Positions 20,285 through 23,995 of a DNA stretch of 23,995 nucleotides are shown here, piece by piece. Numbering within the stretch: position 1 is the first letter of the stretch; each line of letters starts with the position of its first letter. The DNA comes from a virus. The notes below the pieces were generated by a model that saw only the letters and a program-made list of their open reading frames with translations, searched no databases and was not told the DNA's origin. The translations under genes were made by a program, and so were the position numbers. Where the stretch lies: the IMG/VR virus record IMGVR_UViG_3300015263_001609, positions 1 through 23,995 of that record; one strand, 5' to 3'.

Positions 20285-21234
20285 TTAACCCTATCTCTCC
20301 AATAATCAAGCAAATCAGCCATCGTTTTTTCGAACGGTATTTCAGGCTCCCATCCAGTATGGGCTTTGAACTTTGAATAATCCGGTATCTGCCAATTCGC
20401 GTCAACCGGGCGAAGTCTGGACGCTTCTATTTCACACGGATAATCATGAACATTCAGCGCATTCAGAATATCGCCAACCTGGCAAACATGCTGTCCGCCG
20501 ATATTATACACCTCTCCTGCTATCGGGTTCACTGTTAGCAGGAGATGATAGGCTCGAACAGCATCCCGAACGTCAGCAATTGTGCGCGTAGAATACAGAT
20601 TCCCGTGCTTTATAGGAGGCTCCATCAGCCCGGCCTCGATCATGGCTACCTGCTTCGCGAAACTGGACTCTGCGAATACGTCTCCGCGGCGCGGGCCCGT
20701 GTGCGTGAACATGCGCGTGGTGACGATATTCATGTTGTAGGCTTCGGCATAATGCCTGCCGATCATGTCCTGACTGACTTTTGATATGGAATAAGGCGAT
20801 GCCGGAGAGAATGGGCAGTCTTCGGCAATCGGCCCGTAGTCTTCAGGCACCCGACCGTATACCTCGCTTGATGAGCAGTTGTGAATCCACGCTTTCGGAA
20901 CAAAGGCTCTGAGAGAGTCCAGCAGGTTCATCGTCCCGAGCACATTGATTTCCATGGTCGTGCGCGGGTACATGAAACTTGCCTGAACATAACTTTGGGC
21001 GGCGAGATGATAAACGTAATCCGGACGGCATTGCTCTACACATCGCATAATGCTAACCGGGTCTGTCAAATCACCTTCGAGAAGATTTATCCTGCCATTG
21101 ACATTTATGAAGTTATCAAGGGGCTCGTTCCAGCGGGCTATTCCGTAGACTTCCCAATCAGTATTATCAAGCAGGTACTCGGCAAGATGACTGCCAACGA
21201 ATCCTGCGATTCCAGTAATCAGAACTCTAGGCAT
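20260..21234 (-). CDS. gmd: NDP-sugar 4,6-dehydratase of the GDP-mannose 4,6-dehydratase (GMD) type
   Basis: This short-chain dehydrogenase/reductase of 324 residues has TGIAGFVGSH (7-16) for NAD(P) binding, DLTDP (55-59), YHLAAQSYVQASF (75-87) and the SSSEVYG catalytic segment with E124. It also has YSISK with Y148 and K152, NIVTTRMFTHTGPRRG (compare GMD R-x-FNHTSPRRG) and a GWEPEIPFEKTMADLLDYWR end. These are GMD-family marks; the reaction is NDP-sugar to 4-keto-6-deoxy sugar. In the presence of a heptose kinase the substrate may be GDP-heptose (DmhA-like) rather than GDP-mannose. An AAAGGAT ribosome site precedes ATG 21234. It overlaps the PLP enzyme by eight bases. Confidence 0.85.
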   Translation of the reverse strand: MPRVLITGIAGFVGSHLAEYLLDNTDWEVYGIARWNEPLDNFINVNGRINLLEGDLTDPVSIMRCVEQCRPDYVYHLAAQSYVQASFMYPRTTMEINVLGTMNLLDSLRAFVPKAWIHNCSSSEVYGRVPEDYGPIAEDCPFSPASPYSISKVSQDMIGRHYAEAYNMNIVTTRMFTHTGPRRGDVFAESSFAKQVAMIEAGLMEPPIKHGNLYSTRTIADVRDAVRAYHLLLTVNPIAGEVYNIGGQHVCQVGDILNALNVHDYPCEIEASRLRPVDANWQIPDYSKFKAHTGWEPEIPFEKTMADLLDYWRDRVKWAVTINR

Positions 21235-22327
21235 AATAATCCTTTATGATACTACCGATAAGAATTAAATCTTCCATATCCATAGACTGATGACATGGGA
21301 TAGCAAAACCTTTATCCATAATCACATCAGCGTGATGCAAATCTCCCACCACTCTATGCTCATACATATTCATTGCAGGTTGTCGAGAAATGTTCCCGCA
21401 GATAATCGGACGAGTTTCAACGCCGGCTTCCTCGAATCTTTGCCTAAGCATCCCATATTCTACAATCGGGAATCCGAACCAGGATGATCCATTATCCTTT
21501 TGCGTTCTTGCTTTACCATCAATCATCATTTTTATGATCGAAGCTGCATTGCGCCGGGCTTCAACAAAATCCGCAAGTTTCTCGATTTGAACAAGGCCAA
21601 TGGCCGCATTCAGTTCTGAGGCCCGTAAATTGTAGCCAAGATTAATGAAAGTGAATTTCTCATCTATTCCCGGATATACAGGTTTCGGCCCACGCATGTC
21701 CCGCGTCCAACCATGGTTCCGCAGAACACAAAGTAAGTCAGCCGTCTGCTCGTCATGACAGACCACCATTCCGCCTTCCAAAGTCGTAATATGATGCGAG
21801 AAATAGAAGCTATAGGTAGCGAAATCGCCATGTTTGCCGACTTCTGCACCAAGCGCTTCACAACAATCCTCAATTAAAATCAAGTCAAATTGTGCAGCTA
21901 TTTTCTTAATTTCAGGCATGTCACAAGGATTTCCATATACATGGACTGGCATAATTGCCCGGGTATGAGGACCAATGGCTTTCCTAATCTGTTCCGGATC
22001 GATATTCAGCGTCTTTGGGTCAATATCGACGATGACTGGAATAAGTCCACATTGTATGATTGGCCAAACCGTTGTTGACCAAGACAAAGCGGAAACGATG
22101 ACTTCATCGCCAGGCTGGAGATAATTCGGGTAAGCAGGGTTGGTAATTGCCGCCAAGACAAGAAGATTGGCAGATGATCCTGAGTTCACCATTACAGCAT
22201 GTTCACCGAACTTCGATTCGAATTTTCTTACTTTGTCACCAGAAGTAACGCGGCCAGAGCGCAGCACATCGACAGCGGCTTGGATTTCATCTTCACAAAA
22301 CGTTGGTTCATGTAATCGTATTTTCAT
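21227..22327 (-). CDS. PLP-dependent sugar 3-dehydratase of the DegT fold (ColD/RfbH-like, Lys replaced by His)
   Basis: DegT/DnrJ fold, 366 residues. The start MKIRLHEPTFCEDEIQAAVD and VNSGSSANLL (48-56) are typical, and D154 in IEDCCEALG pairs with the PLP ring nitrogen. At the place of the Schiff-base lysine the sequence reads SFYFSHHITTLEGG (173-186), that is H178-H179 instead of K. The same substitution marks ColD (GDP-4-keto-6-deoxymannose 3-dehydratase) and RfbH/E1 (CDP-4-keto-6-deoxyglucose 3-dehydrase), which remove the C3 hydroxyl rather than transaminate. The GMD-like enzyme overlapping it downstream would supply its substrate. No RfbI-type reductase is visible, which favours the ColD type. 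ATG 22327 follows a GGGGGA sequence. Transaminase function is unlikely without the lysine. Confidence 0.88.
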   Translation of the reverse strand: MKIRLHEPTFCEDEIQAAVDVLRSGRVTSGDKVRKFESKFGEHAVMVNSGSSANLLVLAAITNPAYPNYLQPGDEVIVSALSWSTTVWPIIQCGLIPVIVDIDPKTLNIDPEQIRKAIGPHTRAIMPVHVYGNPCDMPEIKKIAAQFDLILIEDCCEALGAEVGKHGDFATYSFYFSHHITTLEGGMVVCHDEQTADLLCVLRNHGWTRDMRGPKPVYPGIDEKFTFINLGYNLRASELNAAIGLVQIEKLADFVEARRNAASIIKMMIDGKARTQKDNGSSWFGFPIVEYGMLRQRFEEAGVETRPIICGNISRQPAMNMYEHRVVGDLHHADVIMDKGFAIPCHQSMDMEDLILIGSIIKDYYA

Positions 22328-22391
22328 TTATTCCCCCATCCTTATCCAACATCCATCATGACCATTTTTATCAACTTTGTCCCAAAATCTT

Positions 22392-22901
22392 TCAGAAATC
22401 TTGTTCATATAGATCGGCCTCTTCTACAAGCATTGTCGGACCGAGCCACGTTAGCGCATCCATGTATTCCGGAACGATCTGCTCAGGTTTCGTAAGTTTG
22501 ATGATTCGGATATTTGGCAGCAGCATCTTGAATGCCTCGGTGAAATCTCCTTTGTGCTGCGGACCTGGGTCGAGCGGCTTCGTTGAACCAATGCCGACCC
22601 TGATGATCATGCGCGGGCGCATGGTGTTGACATGGTTCACCAATTGGCTCATGGCGCTCACGATGAAGTTGTATCTCGGATAAATGCTGATCGGGATCAT
22701 GCCGTCAATCGCAAGACCGATTGACATCCCCATCTGGGACTCTTCCATGACTGGAAGTTCGATTCGGCGCTCCTTCGGAACTTGCTCAAGCGTCGTGCTC
22801 ATAAAGGTTCCCGGTGCCAAGACACCTTGACCAAGGAATACGGTTTTAGGGTGCATGGCAAGTTTGTTCATGGCTCTCGTCAGTTCTTCTTTGTAATTCA
22901 T
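22392..22901 (-). CDS. Thiamine-diphosphate enzyme, pyrimidine-binding subunit (E1-beta-like, 169 aa)
   Basis: I chose ATG 22901, which shares one base with the E1-alpha-like stop (TAATG). The chain MNYKEELTRAMNKLAMHPKT, FLGQGV, and ELPVMEESQMGMSIGLAIDG with E53 (the glutamate that activates the aminopyrimidine of TPP) and IPISIYPRYNFIVSAMSQLV follow the PYR domain of pyruvate-dehydrogenase E1-beta and transketolases. The protein ends after this domain at 169 residues, so the C-terminal transketolase_C domain (normal E1-beta about 325 residues) is absent. With the upstream gene it probably forms a minimal alpha2beta2 enzyme. Within a dideoxysugar cassette it could transfer a two-carbon unit, as proposed for avilamycin AviB1/AviB2. 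Confidence 0.8.
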   Translation of the reverse strand: MNYKEELTRAMNKLAMHPKTVFLGQGVLAPGTFMSTTLEQVPKERRIELPVMEESQMGMSIGLAIDGMIPISIYPRYNFIVSAMSQLVNHVNTMRPRMIIRVGIGSTKPLDPGPQHKGDFTEAFKMLLPNIRIIKLTKPEQIVPEYMDALTWLGPTMLVEEADLYEQDF

Positions 22902-23518
22902 TAGAATTGTACTCGCTGTCCTGCGCCGGCGTGCGGCCATTTTGATTCATACTGGTAATATATAATCTTCGGCGAAGGAAATTGGAAATCCAGAGTATCC
23001 TGCATCCAGACCTCGCGCGTGTCGGTACATACCGATTTTCCATTGTCTTCAACGATGAAGAGGATCGGGAGATCATAGTTCAGCGCAAAATCATGGCATT
23101 CGCGGAAGACGCCGGTCATCGAGGTCATGTCGCCGACGAAGCAAAAAACATATTCGGTTCCTTCCCTGGCTTTGATCGACATAGCCGTACCGACGGCAAT
23201 CGGCACAATCCCACCAACGATAGCGGAGCCATAGACCTTCTGAACCGGGAAATTCAGGGCCATCGAATGACCGTTCATAATGGCTTGCTTCAGTTTGTCT
23301 TTTGGAACACCTTTCAGGAGAGCCTTGAGATGCAGTCTCCAGCTGCCAAAAACGTAATCATTTGGCCCGATACTGTTCTGCTCGAATATTTCGATCAGAC
23401 GCTGTTCATTACCGCTCTCGAGATGAACCGGGTAAGGAATTTGCCCTCGGTTAAAGATATCGGCAATTTCCTCTTCGAATTCTGTTAGTTCATTCTTCGT
23501 GTAGGTCTGTTGGCTCAA
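22901..23518 (-). CDS. Thiamine-diphosphate enzyme, diphosphate-binding subunit (E1-alpha-like, 205 aa)
   Basis: The chain has the PP-domain marks: GSWRLHLKALLKG (58-70), MNGHSM (81-86, compare E1-alpha GSMHM), the GSAIVGGIVPIAVGTAMSIK helix, and the TPP motif FVGDMTSMTGVFRECHDFAL leading to LFIVEDNGKSV, where G129-D130 and N159 hold the metal and diphosphate. Its 205 residues make it much shorter than E1-alpha (about 360). TTG 23518 is the only possible start, with GAGGAG at 23527-23532 eight bases before it. The GD-x27/28-N spacing is intact, so an active site is expected. It overlaps the radical SAM gene by 29 bases. Confidence 0.82.
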   Translation of the reverse strand: MSQQTYTKNELTEFEEEIADIFNRGQIPYPVHLESGNEQRLIEIFEQNSIGPNDYVFGSWRLHLKALLKGVPKDKLKQAIMNGHSMALNFPVQKVYGSAIVGGIVPIAVGTAMSIKAREGTEYVFCFVGDMTSMTGVFRECHDFALNYDLPILFIVEDNGKSVCTDTREVWMQDTLDFQFPSPKIIYYQYESKWPHAGAGQRVQF

Positions 23519-23995
23519 GAATCTTTCTCCTCAAAGGCTTTCCAAGTATTGGATCATTGTGGAAATATTCGCAATGCGCGTAATCCCTGAAAGCTAAGAC
23601 CTCTTCCGAGGTCAAATGTTCCGTAGGAAGTGGCTTGCATTCATAAGAATGTTGGGCATATCCGGCCCATGATCCTGGCAAGTCTTTCTGATCGACCTGC
23701 TCGAACAGCTTTGAGCCTGGATAGGCCATTGCAGAATAGAAGTTCACGAAATCGCAATTCAAGCTAATGGCTAGCTCAAGCGTGTCATTCATGGTTTCCA
23801 TCGTGTCGTCTGGAAGGCCAAATATGAAATTGCCGATTACCTTGATATCGTGTTTCTGGATAGTTTCAACGATTTTCTCGATATCCATGCCACTTAAAGT
23901 CTTGTTGGCACCATCCCGAACATGAGTTGATCCGGATTCAATACCTAGCGCCCGCCAGCGGCTTCCAGCTTTGCGTAATAATGGCAAATGCTCTT
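23490..23995 (-). CDS. Radical SAM protein, C-terminal part (5' end outside window)
   Basis: The frame is open to the window edge, so the gene continues to the right. The visible 167 residues hold the second half of a radical SAM barrel: WRALGIESGSTHVRDGANKT with the GIESG motif, an SGMDIEKIVETIQKHDIKVI helix, NFIFGLPDDTMETMNDTLEL and FVNFYSAMAYPGSKLFEQ. This pattern is frequent in B12-binding radical SAM enzymes (BchE/HpnJ/HpnR type), but the B12 domain and the CxxxCxxC cluster would lie outside the window and cannot be seen. The short C-terminal region (FRDYAHCEYFHNDPILGK, then LEPTDLHEE) is polar. A sugar-modifying or methyl-transfer role is inferred from the neighbours. Confidence 0.8.
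   Translation of the reverse strand, partial: EHLPLLRKAGSRWRALGIESGSTHVRDGANKTLSGMDIEKIVETIQKHDIKVIGNFIFGLPDDTMETMNDTLELAISLNCDFVNFYSAMAYPGSKLFEQVDQKDLPGSWAGYAQHSYECKPLPTEHLTSEEVLAFRDYAHCEYFHNDPILGKPLRRKILEPTDLHEE
23527..23532 (-). promoter_or_regulatory. Shine-Dalgarno site (GAGGAG) supporting a TTG start
   Basis: On the minus strand GAGGAG ends eight bases before TTG 23518. No ATG or GTG occurs in that frame before the conserved E1-alpha sequence starts, so this site supports a rare TTG start and an early, well-translated subunit. Confidence 0.6.

Noticed and set aside
21227-22327. Ordinary sugar aminotransferase
   Set aside because: The lysine needed for the internal aldimine is replaced by His-His, as in the 3-dehydratases.
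22392-23518. Pyruvate dehydrogenase E1 for central metabolism
   Set aside because: Both chains are about half-size, no E2/E3 partner is nearby and the genes sit inside a sugar cassette.
1-23995. CRISPR array, tRNA gene, insertion sequence or integrase
   Set aside because: No regularly spaced repeats, cloverleaf-like sequence, transposase or recombinase motif was seen on either strand by eye; a computed search could still find a degenerate tRNA.

Overview
The window looks like part of the genome of a tailed bacteriophage with a short, T7-type tail (podovirus), infecting a Gram-negative host. The evidence is a late block in T7 order (tail tubular proteins A and B, three internal virion proteins, tail fibre, holin, endolysin, Rz/Rz1 spanins), very compact genes with 1-29 base overlaps, and many tiny hypothetical genes. 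Spanins and a lipoprotein with a lipobox imply an outer membrane. No integrase, repressor, CRISPR array, tRNA or rRNA is visible. Terminase, portal and major capsid genes are not in the window, so lifestyle and full layout cannot be read from here.

Layout. (1) Bases 1-2903, plus strand: the end of a coiled-coil protein, two small zinc-binding proteins, a YqaJ/lambda-exonuclease-type recombination nuclease, a 60-residue unknown, a free-standing membrane-anchored lytic transglycosylase, and three small membrane proteins. (2) Bases 2890-23995, minus strand, transcribed from right to left as one uninterrupted block that converges on region 1. Read in the direction of transcription it starts with a sugar cassette (23995-18888): radical SAM protein, two-subunit thiamine-diphosphate enzyme, PLP-dependent sugar 3-dehydratase, NDP-sugar 4,6-dehydratase, small nucleotidyltransferase and a heptose-phosphate-type GHMP kinase. 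Next come an odd two-frame RusA-like locus and two glycosyltransferases (18891-17117). Then the tail and ejection module (17136-6411), the lysis module (6402-4507), a stand-alone HslV-like protease and a calcineurin-type phosphoesterase with an N-terminal helix-turn-helix.

How the genes may work together. The exonuclease and RusA-like nuclease belong to DNA recombination and repair. The tail tubular, internal virion and fibre proteins build the adsorption and ejection apparatus. Holin, amidase and spanins open the three envelope layers. The most unusual part is the sugar cassette. A GDP-mannose-4,6-dehydratase-like enzyme stands next to a DegT-fold protein whose PLP-binding lysine is replaced by His-His, the signature of the ColD/RfbH 3-dehydratases. 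That protein stands next to a split, half-size E1-like thiamine-diphosphate enzyme. Together with the GHMP kinase and nucleotidyltransferase this suggests phage-directed synthesis of a nucleotide-linked 3,6-dideoxy sugar, possibly a heptose and possibly carbon-branched, which the two glycosyltransferases could attach to a target that cannot be told from sequence. The step order and the product are inference.

Genes are packed throughout: no gene-free stretch longer than 64 bases is present (22328-22391, nothing recognisable). I saw no convincing promoter or rho-independent terminator.
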